From CAVRXQ01 sp963849105 (GTDB lineage Bacteria; Actinomycetota; Acidimicrobiia; Acidimicrobiales; Bog-793), in the NCBI GenBank assembly GCA_963849105.1, contig CAWKGD010000003.1:434001-498000 (forward strand): a DNA stretch of 64,000 bases, read 5' to 3'. Position 1 is the stretch's first letter. Each line of letters begins with the position of its first letter. Below, in pieces: positions 44,033 through 52,635 of the stretch. The translations under genes were made by a program, and so were the position numbers. The notes beneath the pieces are model-generated. The model saw nothing but the letters and a program-made list of their open reading frames with translations. It was not told the origin of the DNA and did no database searches.

Positions 44033-45655
44033 TTAGTGCCGTTCGCGCCGCTCCTTGACGAACTTCTCGCGCACCTGTTCCCGACGGACCTGCAGCTCGC
44101 GGTAGCTGAGGCGTTCGGTGTCGGCAGAGACGCCGTACATCGCTCGCACCCCCGTCAAGTCGACGCCGGTCGTTCGGGGATCGATGCCGATCTCTGCCGC
44201 GATCCGTCCGCCGTAGCGCTGGGCGAAGTACGTCGCGATCGCGACGATCTCTCCGAGGAGGTCGACGTCCGGTGCGAACGTCGAGACCGCACCGTCGACG
44301 AACAAGATGTCCTTCACAAAGAGCATCAGCTCCTTCGGCATCTTTGCCCCGTACGACAAAAGATGCTGCGTGAGTTCGCGCAGCTGGCGGGTGAGCTCTT
44401 CGGCCGACATCTCGACGACGTCTTGTGGCGGGCCGCCGAGGCCGAGGTCGACGATCACCTTGTCGATGTCGGCGTCCTTTGGCAGCGCGCCGAGGTCCCG
44501 CAACGCTTCGACCTGGGCACGGACGTTGTTCATCGTCCCGGCCATCACAAGCCGCAGAAAGGCGATGCGGTGCGGTTCCTCGAGTCGGCCGGTGATGCCG
44601 TAGTCCAACAGCGCGACGCGCCCGTCCTCGCGGACGAACAGGTTGCCGCCGTGCAGATCGCCGTGGAAGACGCCGAAGAGCATCGCGCCTTCGAGAAGCG
44701 AGACGATCGCCGCGTGGAGAACCTGTTCGGTGTCGATCCCCGCGGCGCGCATCGACGCGACGTCGTCCCAGGCGTAGCCGTCGAGTCGCTCCATGACGAT
44801 CACCCGCCGCGTGATGAGGCGCGGATGGGGGCGGGGGACGACGATCGCCCGCTGATCGGTCGTCGCCAGCACCTCGGCGATGTCGAGCATGTTCTCGGAC
44901 TCCAGGCGGAAGTCGAGCTCTTCGACGATCGTCTCGGCGAACAGTTCGATGAGCGCCGGCGGGTTCGCCAGTACTGCGACAGGGATCCGCCCGACGAGGA
45001 ACGGCGCGATGTAGCTCATCACCGCGAGGTCGTGATGGACGAGCTCGGCCACGCGCGGCCGCTGCACCTTCACGACGACTTCCTCGCCGGTGACGAGTCG
45101 CGCCCGGTGCACCTGTGCGATCGACGCCGCGGCGACGGGTTCGGTCGAGAACTCGGCGAAGACCTCTGCGAGCGGCCGTCCGAAATCGGATTCCACGACC
45201 TCGCGCACATCAGAGAAGCGTTCGGCGGGAACGCGGTCGCGCAGCAGCTTGAACTCGCCGACGAGCTCGGGAGGAAAGATCCCCTCGCCGGAAGAGAGGA
45301 TCTGGCCGAGCTTGATGTAGGTCGGACCGAGCCGTTGAAAAACGATCCGCAGTCGGCGAGACAACCCGGCCCGCGACGCCGAGCGGCCGCGGCGACGATC
45401 GCGCAGGTACCAGAGCGCGACCGCCCAGCCGATCTGCGACGATACGCGCACGATGCGGCGCAACGGCGGCAGGCGTCGCCGTCGCAACAGCTCGGGCACT
45501 TCGTCTTGGGTAGCGCGGCGAACGAGGTCGAGACCGATCAGCCAGGGCAGCTCGTCGCGCTCGACGAGCCACGGCGCGTCGTTCGAGAACGACCCGACCG
45601 CGAGGTCCGGCGGGGGGCGCGTTTTCAGGAGCTGAACGGGCCGAACACGAGGCAC
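44033..45655 (-). CDS. AarF/UbiB (ABC1) family kinase-like protein
   Basis: Atypical kinase/ATPase linked to isoprenoid-lipid metabolism. Up to 540 aa (GTG 45655, overlapping fabF by 31 nt); a CTG at 45628 overlapping the fabF stop as CTGA is an alternative. Family motifs: GPTYIKLGQILSSGEGIFP (the KxGQ loop), AAASIAQVHRARL (Ala-rich nucleotide loop), VVKVQRP (Lys), HGDLHGGNLFV and DYGITG (DFG equivalent). A C-terminal amphipathic helical region is present. Placement after fabF suggests a lipid-related role. Confidence 0.9.
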   Translation of the reverse strand: MPRVRPVQLLKTRPPPDLAVGSFSNDAPWLVERDELPWLIGLDLVRRATQDEVPELLRRRRLPPLRRIVRVSSQIGWAVALWYLRDRRRGRSASRAGLSRRLRIVFQRLGPTYIKLGQILSSGEGIFPPELVGEFKLLRDRVPAERFSDVREVVESDFGRPLAEVFAEFSTEPVAAASIAQVHRARLVTGEEVVVKVQRPRVAELVHHDLAVMSYIAPFLVGRIPVAVLANPPALIELFAETIVEELDFRLESENMLDIAEVLATTDQRAIVVPRPHPRLITRRVIVMERLDGYAWDDVASMRAAGIDTEQVLHAAIVSLLEGAMLFGVFHGDLHGGNLFVREDGRVALLDYGITGRLEEPHRIAFLRLVMAGTMNNVRAQVEALRDLGALPKDADIDKVIVDLGLGGPPQDVVEMSAEELTRQLRELTQHLLSYGAKMPKELMLFVKDILFVDGAVSTFAPDVDLLGEIVAIATYFAQRYGGRIAAEIGIDPRTTGVDLTGVRAMYGVSADTERLSYRELQVRREQVREKFVKERRERH

Positions 45656-46824
45656 CCGTTGTGCCCGCCGAACCCGAAGCTGTTCGACAGCACTGGTCCG
45701 GGCGTGAACGACCGGGGACCCCCGGTGACGATGTCGAGATGGATCTCTGGGTCCTGTTCTTCGAGCCCGGCCGTCGGCGGGATGACGCCGCGCTCGATCG
45801 ACATCACCGAGGCGACGGCTTCGAGCGCGCCGGCCGCGGCGAGTGAGTGCCCGGTGACGCCTTTGATCGAGGTGACCGGCGGGCCCGGGCGTCCGAAGAC
45901 CTTCTCGATCGCCTCCGCCTCGGCGAGGTCGTTGAGCGGGGTCGACGTCCCGTGCGCGTTGATGTGCGCGATTTGCCCGGGCGTGAGGCGGGCGTCTTCG
46001 AGGGCAAGCTCCATGCAGGAGATGGCGCCGGCGCCGCCCGGAGATGGCGCGGTGATGTGGTAGGCGTCGGCGGTCGACGCATATCCGAGGAGCTCGGCGC
46101 GGATCCGCGCGCCGCGCGCCCTCGCGTGCTCGAGCTCCTCGATCACCAGGGCCCCGGCGCCCTCACCGATCACGAATCCGTCGCGGCGGCGGTCGAAAGG
46201 ACGTGAGTTCCCCGATGTCGACAGGGCGGTCATGTTCGAGAAGGCGGCGATGCCGATCGGCGCCATCCCGTCGACGGGCGTCGCCGCCGCCTCGCCGCCG
46301 CCGGTGATCACCGCGTCGCAGCGGCCGTTGCGGATCAGCCAGAGCGCGTTGCCGATCGACTGTGTGCCGGCCGCGCAGGCAGTGACGATCGTCTCGCACG
46401 GTCCGCGGAAACCGAAGCGCATCGAGATGCCCGCCGCACCGGCGTTGCCCATGATCATCGGCACGAGCCGCGGTGAGACCCAGCGCGGGCCTTTGTTGAT
46501 CGAGACCTGGATCTGACCTTGCAAGGTGGCGAGTCCTCCGACCCCCGTCCCAAAGATGACGCCGGAGCGGATCGGGTCGGCCTCGGTTGGGCCGGAGTCG
46601 TCGATCGCGAGTTGCGCGGCGGCGATCGACATCTGCGCGAAGCGGTCGAGGTGCCGCGCCTCTTTCGGGTCGAACCAGTCGGCCGGGTCGAAGTCGTCGA
46701 CGCGGCGCGCTTCGGTGGCGTGTGGGCCATTCAGTCCCTCGAAAAAGGCCTCCTTGCCAGTGCCGCAGCAGGAGACGACGCCGAGGCCCGTGACGACGAC
46801 CCGTCGGGCGCCGGCTTCTGTCAT
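45625..46824 (-). CDS. fabF: 3-oxoacyl-ACP synthase II
   Basis: Elongating condensing enzyme of type II fatty-acid synthesis. 399 aa. Catalytic triad: Cys150 in VTACAAG, His in NAHGTSTPLND, His in VTGHSLAAAGA. VVVTGLGVVSCCG is the N-terminal signature; FGFGGHNGCLVF the C-terminal one. The start ATG overlaps the acpP stop. Fourth condensation-related gene in the operon fabD-fabH-fabG-acpP-fabF. Confidence 0.97.
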   Translation of the reverse strand: MTEAGARRVVVTGLGVVSCCGTGKEAFFEGLNGPHATEARRVDDFDPADWFDPKEARHLDRFAQMSIAAAQLAIDDSGPTEADPIRSGVIFGTGVGGLATLQGQIQVSINKGPRWVSPRLVPMIMGNAGAAGISMRFGFRGPCETIVTACAAGTQSIGNALWLIRNGRCDAVITGGGEAAATPVDGMAPIGIAAFSNMTALSTSGNSRPFDRRRDGFVIGEGAGALVIEELEHARARGARIRAELLGYASTADAYHITAPSPGGAGAISCMELALEDARLTPGQIAHINAHGTSTPLNDLAEAEAIEKVFGRPGPPVTSIKGVTGHSLAAAGALEAVASVMSIERGVIPPTAGLEEQDPEIHLDIVTGGPRSFTPGPVLSNSFGFGGHNGCLVFGPFSS

Positions 46825-47063
46825 CAGAGCTTGCCGAGCACCAGGTCGTACGCCTGGCCGACCGTCTCGACGCCGTCGAGCTCGGACTCGTCGACGGTGA
46901 TGTTGAAGCTCTCCTCGAGGGCCATCACGAATTCGACGAGGTCGAGGCTGTCGGCATCGAGATCGTTGGCGAAGCTCGCCTCGGGGACGACCTTCTCCGC
47001 CGGTACCTGCAGCACCTCAACGGCGCAGTTCCTGAACTTCTCGAAAGTGGCGTCGTCGCTCAC
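46824..47063 (-). CDS. acpP: Acyl carrier protein
   Basis: 79 aa acidic four-helix carrier. Phosphopantetheine site DLDADSLDLVE with Ser39. The stop codon overlaps the fabF start. A hairpin between fabG and acpP may adjust its expression relative to upstream genes, as ACP is needed in large amounts. Confidence 0.96.
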   Translation of the reverse strand: MSDDATFEKFRNCAVEVLQVPAEKVVPEASFANDLDADSLDLVEFVMALEESFNITVDESELDGVETVGQAYDLVLGKL

Positions 47064-47101
47064 GCTTCGCTCCTCGTCGAATCTCGAGTGGCTGGCCTAT
47101 C

Positions 47102-47123
47102 GGGTTCCGCCGTAAGCGGACCC
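47102..47123. terminator. Hairpin between fabG and acpP
   Basis: GGGT-T-CCGC (47102-47110) pairs with GCGG-ACCC (47116-47123) with one bulged T and loop CGTAA. It lies in the 97-bp gap, the only real gap inside the fab operon. Could be an attenuator or an RNase processing site. Confidence 0.4.
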
Positions 47124-47160
47124 CTATGACAGTAGTTAGGACTTCCCTGGATTCCGGGAC

Positions 47161-47889
47161 TCATAGCCCCATCCCCAGCCCGCCGTCGACGGCGACCACG
47201 GCGCCGGTCATGTAGGCGGCCTCGTCGGAGCACAAGAAGGCGACGACCGCCGCCACCTCGTCCGGATCGGCGGCCCGCCCGAGCGGGACCCGCGACATCA
47301 GCGCCTCCACCCGGGCGTCGCTCACTGCCGAGAGCATGTCGGTCTGAACGAGGCCCGGCGCGACGACGTTCGCCGTCACCGATCGGCTCGCGACCTCCAC
47401 CGCGACCGAGCGGGCGAGGCCGATCAGCCCGGCCTTCGCCGCCGCGTAGTTCGCCTGGCCGGCGTTGCCCATCAGCGCAACCACAGAGGAGAGGTAGACG
47501 ATGCGACCGAAGCGCGACCGCACCATCTGCGGCAGCGCGCGCTTCGTCGCGCGGAAGCACGCTGTGAGGTCGGTGTCGATGACGTTCTCGAAGCGTTCCT
47601 CGCTCATACGCAGCATCAGTCCGTCGTCGGTGATCCCCGCCGAGCAGACGAGCATCTCAACCGGTCCGAGCTCCGCTTCGATCTTGGCGAACGCGGCGTC
47701 GATCGCCGCGTCGTCGGTGACGTCGCAGGCGACGGGATAAAGCGGCGTCATCTCGTTGTCGCCGCCGAGATCGGTTGGCGGGGCATTGCGGTAACCGACG
47801 GCGACCCGCGCGCCGTTTTGTTGCAGCCGGCGCGCGCTCGCGAGCCCGATGCCGCGCGACCCGCCGGTGACGAACGCCACCCGACTCAC
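47161..47889 (-). CDS. fabG: 3-oxoacyl-ACP reductase
   Basis: NADPH-dependent SDR that reduces 3-oxoacyl-ACP. 242 aa from GTG 47889, which overlaps the fabH stop (GTGA). Cofactor motif VTGGSRGIGLASA; NNAG-equivalent VCSAGIT; catalytic Ser in YLSSVVALMGNAGQANY and YAAAKAG (Tyr, Lys). GRAADPDEVAAVVAFLCSDEA and TGAVVAVDGGLGMGL are the FabG C-terminus. Confidence 0.94.
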   Translation of the reverse strand: MSRVAFVTGGSRGIGLASARRLQQNGARVAVGYRNAPPTDLGGDNEMTPLYPVACDVTDDAAIDAAFAKIEAELGPVEMLVCSAGITDDGLMLRMSEERFENVIDTDLTACFRATKRALPQMVRSRFGRIVYLSSVVALMGNAGQANYAAAKAGLIGLARSVAVEVASRSVTANVVAPGLVQTDMLSAVSDARVEALMSRVPLGRAADPDEVAAVVAFLCSDEAAYMTGAVVAVDGGLGMGL

Positions 47890-48821
47890 TTGACGCCCCG
47901 CCGCCCCCACCGGATGATCACCGACGCCCACGTCATGCCGGCACCGAACCCGGACAAGAGCACGAGGTCACCCTCTTGCAGGCGCCCCTCGTCGGCAGCC
48001 TCGGCGAGCGCCAGCGGGATCGACGCGGCGGACGTGTTTCCCGTCCGATCGAGCACGTAGGCGGTGCGGTCGCTCGAGATCTTCAACCGTTCGTTGACCG
48101 CGTCGATGATTCGCTTGTTCGCTTGGTGCGGGACGAACAACGCCAGGTCCTGAGGGCTGACGCCGGCGCGTTCGAGGACGTTGGTGATCGAGTCGACCTC
48201 GGCACGTACCGCGCGGCGGTAGACCTCGCGTCCATCCATCCGGATCGGGCATCCGAGCTCCGCGTAGAGCAGCGGCGCCGCCGAGCCGTCCGCGCCGAGG
48301 TCGTAGGCCAAGACGAGGTCGTCGTCCGCCCCGGACTCGACGACGACCGCGCCGGCCGCGTCGCCGAAGAGGATCGCCGTCGCGCGGTCATCGAAGTCGG
48401 TCACCCGCGACAAGGTGTCCGAACCGATGACGAGCGCTCGCTTGACGCCGGTGCGGATCAGCGCGTCTGCCATCGTCAGCGCGTAGGAGAAGCCGGCGCA
48501 CGCCGCATTGAGATCGAACGCTCCACCGACGCAGCCGAGCTCGTTGTGGACCACCGAGGACGCGGCGGGGATCGTCTGGTCCGGCGTCGTTGTCGCGACG
48601 ACGAGCAGGTCGATGTCCGGACCGCTCCTTTCGGCGCGTTCGAGCGCCGCGCGCCCTGCTTCGACGGCGAGGCCGATAGTCGTCCCGCCGACGTGCCGCT
48701 CGCGGATGCCGGTGCGTTCGACGATCCATTCGTCGGTCGTGTCGAGGCGCTCTTCGAACCAGGCGTTCGTGAGGACCTTCGCCGGGAGCGCTGAGCCCCA
48801 GCCGGTGATCGCCGCACCCAT
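47886..48821 (-). CDS. fabH: 3-oxoacyl-ACP synthase III
   Basis: Initiates fatty-acid synthesis by condensing acyl-CoA with malonyl-ACP. 311 aa from ATG 48821, which shares one base with the fabD stop (TGATG). Catalytic Cys108 in NAACAGFSYA, His in VPHQANKRI, Asn in GNTSAASIP; N-terminal DTTDEWIVERTGIRERH. All residues intact. Substrate chain type (straight or branched) cannot be told. Confidence 0.96.
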   Translation of the reverse strand: MGAAITGWGSALPAKVLTNAWFEERLDTTDEWIVERTGIRERHVGGTTIGLAVEAGRAALERAERSGPDIDLLVVATTTPDQTIPAASSVVHNELGCVGGAFDLNAACAGFSYALTMADALIRTGVKRALVIGSDTLSRVTDFDDRATAILFGDAAGAVVVESGADDDLVLAYDLGADGSAAPLLYAELGCPIRMDGREVYRRAVRAEVDSITNVLERAGVSPQDLALFVPHQANKRIIDAVNERLKISSDRTAYVLDRTGNTSAASIPLALAEAADEGRLQEGDLVLLSGFGAGMTWASVIIRWGRRGVK

Positions 48822-50068
48822 CAAATGTCCTCCTCTGCGCCGACCGCCGCGCGCAACCACGCGACGGGCTGTCCGTGTACGACACGTTCGCCGGGCAGCA
48901 CCAACAGCCCGGCGAGCCGACCGGCGAACGCCGAGCGGATCTCGGACGTGCCGGCCCAGCCGATCAGGTCGCCGACGACGATGTGCAGCGGATCGTTCTC
49001 GTCGTCATCGGCGCTTAACTTCGGCGCAGCGTGCGCGTACGCCTCGACGGGGCGGAACGGTCCGGTCGCCGGCGAGACGATCATCCGCTCGAAAATCTCG
49101 TAGTGCTCGACCGCCTCGCGCTCTTCGGGCGGCAGGACCTCCACTGCCGCGCCGAGGGCGGCGACGAGCGTTTCGAGTTCGATCGGCGTCGCCACCGACC
49201 ACGCCGCCACGACGTCCTGGGGGAGTCCGCGCTTCGCGAGGCCGGTGAGCACGCCGCCCGGCCCGAGCTCGACGAAAGTTCGTGCACCGGCGTCGAAGAG
49301 CGTCTCGAGACTCTGTCGCCACCGGACCGGCGCGGTGAGCTGCGCGGATAGCAGGCTCGAGAACTCCGTCCCGTCGGCGTGTGGCTTCGCGTCGACGTTG
49401 GCGACGACTTCCGGTTCGGACTCGTGGAACGTCACCGTCGCGAGTCCCTTGCGGAGCCGGTCGCGGGCCGACGCCATCAGCGGTGTGTGGAAGGCGCCGC
49501 CGACAGGGAAAGACAGCACGCGCTTTGCACCGCGCTGCTTGGCGAGCTCGGCGGCGCGTTCGATCGCCTCGCCCTCGCCGGCGATGACGACTTGTCCCGG
49601 CGCGTTGTAGTTCGCCACCCAGACCTCGCCTTCGGCGAGTGCGCAGACCGCTTCGGCATCGTCGTCGTCGAGGCCGAGGACGGCGACCATCGTTCCCGGG
49701 TTGTGCTCGGCGGCGTCCGCCATCGCCGCGCCGCGCTCGGCGACGAGATAACAACCATCTTCGTACGAGAGCGCACCGGTCGCGACGAGCGCGGTGTACT
49801 CACCGAGGCTGTGGCCGGCGCAGAATGCCGGCTCGAGTCCGAGTCGCTCGGCGGCGTCGAGGACGACGCAGCTCGTGACGAAAGTCGCTAGCTGCGCGTT
49901 CGCCGTGTTGCGGAGGGTCTCTTCGTCAGCTTCAAGGATGAGCCGGCGGACATCGCGCCTCACGACCTCGCTCGCCTGGTCGACGAGCTCGAACGACGGG
50001 TGCTCGGACCACGGTGCGCCCATACCTGGCCGCTGGGAGCCCTGGCCAGGAAACGTGAACGCGAGCAA
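48821..50068 (-). CDS. fabD: Malonyl-CoA:ACP transacylase with C-terminal biotinyl/lipoyl-like domain
   Basis: 415 aa, TTG start with AGGGGG upstream. Transacylase core (1-305): FPGQGSQRPGMG, nucleophile GHSLGE (Ser87), AFHTPLM (His194). Beyond it, residues 328-406 resemble a biotinyl/lipoyl barrel: MIVSPATGPFRPVE, VGDLIGWAG, IRSAFAGRLAGLLVLPGERV, GQPVAWLR. The beta-turn where EAMKM would carry biotin reads GTSEIRS, so there is no attachment lysine. Usual FabD is about 310 aa. The extra domain may be a structural or carrier-contact module. First gene of the fab operon. Confidence 0.93.
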   Translation of the reverse strand: MLAFTFPGQGSQRPGMGAPWSEHPSFELVDQASEVVRRDVRRLILEADEETLRNTANAQLATFVTSCVVLDAAERLGLEPAFCAGHSLGEYTALVATGALSYEDGCYLVAERGAAMADAAEHNPGTMVAVLGLDDDDAEAVCALAEGEVWVANYNAPGQVVIAGEGEAIERAAELAKQRGAKRVLSFPVGGAFHTPLMASARDRLRKGLATVTFHESEPEVVANVDAKPHADGTEFSSLLSAQLTAPVRWRQSLETLFDAGARTFVELGPGGVLTGLAKRGLPQDVVAAWSVATPIELETLVAALGAAVEVLPPEEREAVEHYEIFERMIVSPATGPFRPVEAYAHAAPKLSADDDENDPLHIVVGDLIGWAGTSEIRSAFAGRLAGLLVLPGERVVHGQPVAWLRAAVGAEEDI

Positions 50069-50193
50069 GAAATAGCCCCCTTTGGCTGAGGTCGTGGCGG
50101 GCGCGACGCCAGGGATTGGACCCCGGCGGTCAGCCGATGGTTACGTTTTGTCCACAGTACGGAAAACAACGCTTCGCCGCATGGAACGCCCTC

Positions 50194-51126
50194 TCAGTAC
50201 CCGAGTTCGACGTCGACGATGCCTTCGAGGGGATCGCCCTTCCCGAAATGGCGGACGTTTGCCCTGATCCTCGCCTCGAGCAACGGCATCGTCATCTCGA
50301 CCGTCTCGGCGGTATGCGGGGTTATCAGGCAGTTCGAGAGTGCCCAGAGCGGGTGGCCATCAGGCAGTGGCTCCGGATCGGTGACGTCGAGCGCCGCCCA
50401 GGCGATCGTGCCGTTTTGCAAGGCGGCGACGAGGGCGTCGGTATCGACGACGGCGCCGCGGGAGACGTTCACGAGCACTCCGTCGGGCCGCATCGCCGCC
50501 AGCGCGTCGCCGTCGATCAAGCGCTTCGTCTTCGGGGTGACGGCGAGGGCGAGCACGACGACAAGAGCAGTGGAGAGCGCGTCATTCAATGCGTCGACAC
50601 CCACTGTGCGGTCGGCACCCGCAAGCGGCTGGGGGCGTTGACGGACGACGGTGATCTCGGCGCGGAACGGTTCCAGCAATCCGATCAGCGCGGCGGCGAT
50701 GCCCCCGGCGCCGACGATCGTTATCTGCTGGTCGTAGAGGGTTTTTGCTGCCGGACGCCCCCACGACGTCGCGCGGACGCGTTCGGGTAGGTCGCGTAGG
50801 CACGCGAGTCCGAGCGCGACCGCGTGCTCGGCGACCGGTTCGGCGTAGAGACCCTTCGCCGAAGTCCAGACACGGGTGTCGTCGATCATGCCGGCGTCGA
50901 CGACGCGTTCGATTCCCGCGATCGGCAGCTGGACCCATTCGATCGACGGGTGCAGCTCCAAGACCTTTTTCAGCTCGGGGACGGTTCGAGGAGCGAACTC
51001 GGTCCAGATGAGGGCGTTCGGCTCGTCCGAGAGCGACGTTGGTACGCCGCCGCCTGCTTCGATGGCATCTTCCAGCAACCCGGCGACAGGGCCGACCGCG
51101 ACGCGCGCCGTCCGTGGTTCAGTCAA
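50194..51126 (-). CDS. D-isomer-specific 2-hydroxyacid dehydrogenase
   Basis: 310 aa NAD(P)-dependent dehydrogenase. Rossmann IVGAGGIAAALIGLL; catalytic Arg in VNVSRGAVVDTDAL, Glu in DPEPLPDGHPLW, His in ITPHTAETVEMTMP. The pattern is that of glyoxylate/hydroxypyruvate or general 2-ketoacid reductases; substrate not predictable. Start GTG/ATG at 51126. It is on the same strand as fabD, 125 bp upstream, but in a distinct transcript probably. Confidence 0.9.
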   Translation of the reverse strand: MTEPRTARVAVGPVAGLLEDAIEAGGGVPTSLSDEPNALIWTEFAPRTVPELKKVLELHPSIEWVQLPIAGIERVVDAGMIDDTRVWTSAKGLYAEPVAEHAVALGLACLRDLPERVRATSWGRPAAKTLYDQQITIVGAGGIAAALIGLLEPFRAEITVVRQRPQPLAGADRTVGVDALNDALSTALVVVLALAVTPKTKRLIDGDALAAMRPDGVLVNVSRGAVVDTDALVAALQNGTIAWAALDVTDPEPLPDGHPLWALSNCLITPHTAETVEMTMPLLEARIRANVRHFGKGDPLEGIVDVELGY

Positions 51127-51254
51127 TCGGGGGTGCCGAGCCGACGTTCACGGCCGACATCGTGGTCATCGGTCATCGGGACCGCAAGTGCGGCACTCGC
51201 GTGGCGGATCGCGTCCCCGAGGTTCGGCGCGTAACGACTCGACGGGGATTCGCG

Positions 51255-51260
51255 TACGGT
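51255..51260 (+). promoter_or_regulatory. Candidate -10 box for leaderless VOC-protein transcript
   Basis: TACGGT ends 6 nt before the ATG at 51267 and there is no SD. Leaderless initiation is the simplest reading. Confidence 0.4.
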
Positions 51261-51266
51261 GCGGCC

Positions 51267-51737
51267 ATGCCACCGATCACTCCATTTCTTTGGTTCCACG
51301 GCGACGCCGATGAGGCCGTCGACCATTACGTTTCGATTTTTCCGAACTCGCGCCGGATCAGCGACAGCGCGTACGGACCGCACATGCCCCTTCCCGAAGG
51401 GACGACGCTGACCGTTGTTTTCGAGCTCGACGGGAAACCGTTCATCGCGCTCAACGGCGAACCGGACTTCCCGTTCACGCCGGCGGTTTCTTTCGTCATC
51501 GGCTGCGAGACCCAGGAAGAGGTCGACTACTACTGGGAACGCCTCCTCGAGGACGGTCAGGCTTCCAGATGCGGCTGGCTCACCGATCGCTATGGGCTCT
51601 CGTGGCAGGTCGTGCCGAACCGCCTCGGCGAGCTGGCCAGTGACCCCGATCCTGATCGCGCGAATCGCGTGCTCGAAGCGATGATGAAGATGGTGAAGAT
51701 CGACTTGGCAGAACTCGAGGCGGCAGCAAGGACGTGA
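51267..51737 (+). CDS. VOC-superfamily protein (PhnB/3-demethylubiquinone methyltransferase-like)
   Basis: 156 aa glyoxalase-fold protein. TPFLWFHGDADEAVDHYVSIFPNSR is the signature of the PhnB-like/3-dmu-9_3-mt family, with GKPFIALNGEPDFPFTPAVSF and GWLTDRYGLSWQVVP. Despite the family name no methyltransferase motif is present; enzymatic role unknown. Start ATG 51267 fits a leaderless mRNA. Ends 61 bp before the tRNA gene. Confidence 0.85.
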   Translation: MPPITPFLWFHGDADEAVDHYVSIFPNSRRISDSAYGPHMPLPEGTTLTVVFELDGKPFIALNGEPDFPFTPAVSFVIGCETQEEVDYYWERLLEDGQASRCGWLTDRYGLSWQVVPNRLGELASDPDPDRANRVLEAMMKMVKIDLAELEAAART

Positions 51738-51798
51738 CGACTGGACGAATCGCCCATCGAAATTGCCGCGGAAACGGGCGCGGTACCGTTGGAGACGA

Positions 51799-51881
51799 GC
51801 CCGGATGACGGAACGGTAGACGTGATGGCCTCAAAAGCCATTGTCCGCAAGGGCGTGTGGGTTCGAATCCCACTCCGGGCA
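51799..51881 (+). tRNA. tRNA-Leu (anticodon CAA)
   Basis: Acceptor arms GCCCGGA (51799-51805) and TCCGGGC (51874-51880) pair fully, discriminator A 51881. Anticodon stem ATGGC/GCCAT encloses CTCAAAA, giving anticodon CAA (reads UUG). A long variable arm (TGTCCGCAAGGGCG) marks class II, as expected for Leu. T-arm GTGGG-TTCGAAT-CCCAC is perfect. The CCA end is not encoded (ACCG follows), normal for actinobacteria. Confidence 0.95.
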
Positions 51882-51930
51882 CCGGGATTGCCCAGGTCGA
51901 CCAGCTCCTAACGACCCGAATCTTGGCCCC

Positions 51931-51950
51931 TGGTCACAATCTGGTCACAA
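51931..51950 (+). repeat. TGGTCACAA direct repeat downstream of tRNA-Leu
   Basis: Two exact copies (51931-51939, 51942-51950) with an 11-bp period, one helical turn, 50 bp after the tRNA and just upstream of a small gene. Could be a regulator site or the scar of an integration event. Confidence 0.5.
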
Positions 51951-51962
51951 CGGGGGTGCTCG

Positions 51963-52358
51963 ATGCCGGAAGTGACTCTGAGGGCCGGGCGTCCCTACCT
52001 CGTAGTGCATCGCGAGCGTCGCGAGGATCTCGAAGAACTCGCCGCTCGTCTGCGGTCGGCTGGTATCAACGTCGACATCGAAATCACCGAATACGTCCCG
52101 GGCCGCCGAGGCGTCGCCTTCAATTTGGCCGAGGCCGTCGCCTTCTACATCGCCGGCGCGGTAACGACCGCGTTGCTTTCCAACGTGATGTCGGACATCT
52201 ACGAAGCGGCAAAGAAGTGGGCGACCACGCGCTTTTCGAGAAAGGTCGCGCTGAGGCCGAACGGGCTGCACCGACCCGAGACGTTCACGATCTACGGGCC
52301 GGACGGAGAGACGCCAAGGACGTGGACGATCGACGAGGAGGGCGAGCACGAGAGTTAG
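51963..52358 (+). CDS. Hypothetical protein with central membrane helix
   Basis: 131 aa, ATG 51963 with GGGGG upstream. Residues 1-45 look like a small alpha/beta domain (REDLEELAARLRSAGINVDIEITEYV), then an amphipathic/TM segment (LAEAVAFYIAGAVTTALLSNVM), then a short C-terminal beta region (TFTIYGPDGETPRTWTIDEE). The layout recalls effector-associated constant components of actinobacterial conflict systems, but I cannot show homology. Lies directly after the tRNA gene. Confidence 0.6.
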   Translation: MPEVTLRAGRPYLVVHRERREDLEELAARLRSAGINVDIEITEYVPGRRGVAFNLAEAVAFYIAGAVTTALLSNVMSDIYEAAKKWATTRFSRKVALRPNGLHRPETFTIYGPDGETPRTWTIDEEGEHES

Positions 52359-52541
52359 ATGCTGCGCCAATCGGCGGAGCGTCTAGCCCGCCGCTCTGGA
52401 ACCGTCAATGTGTGCTCGGAGGTCAAGGCGAATCGAGTTTCGGGCCGCAACGTTCGGTATTCGCGACCGCCCATGAACGCACTTCGGAGCGAGGGCAGGG
52501 GGTCGACCACCTGAACTCAATGGTGCTGTGATACAGAGGGC

Positions 52542-52563
52542 GCACCCGCCGCTTCGCGGGTGC
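52542..52563. terminator. 8-bp GC hairpin
   Basis: GCACCCGC (52542-52549) pairs with GCGGGTGC (52556-52563) around CGCTTC, in the 277-bp gap between two unknown genes. No T-run. Probable terminator of the upstream gene. Confidence 0.45.
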
Positions 52564-52635
52564 CCACCATCGGCACCTTGGGGCAGCGGCTGCCACCACC
52601 CGTGATCTCGTCATGCCGGGAGAGAGGAGCGGATC

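Noticed and set aside
44036..46063. 675-codon plus-strand frame across aarF/fabF
   Set aside because: Antisense shadow spanning two real genes; no recognisable motif.
50105..50145. tRNA-like segment upstream of fabD
   Set aside because: GGATTGGACCCC lacks the TTCGA core and no acceptor stem is found.
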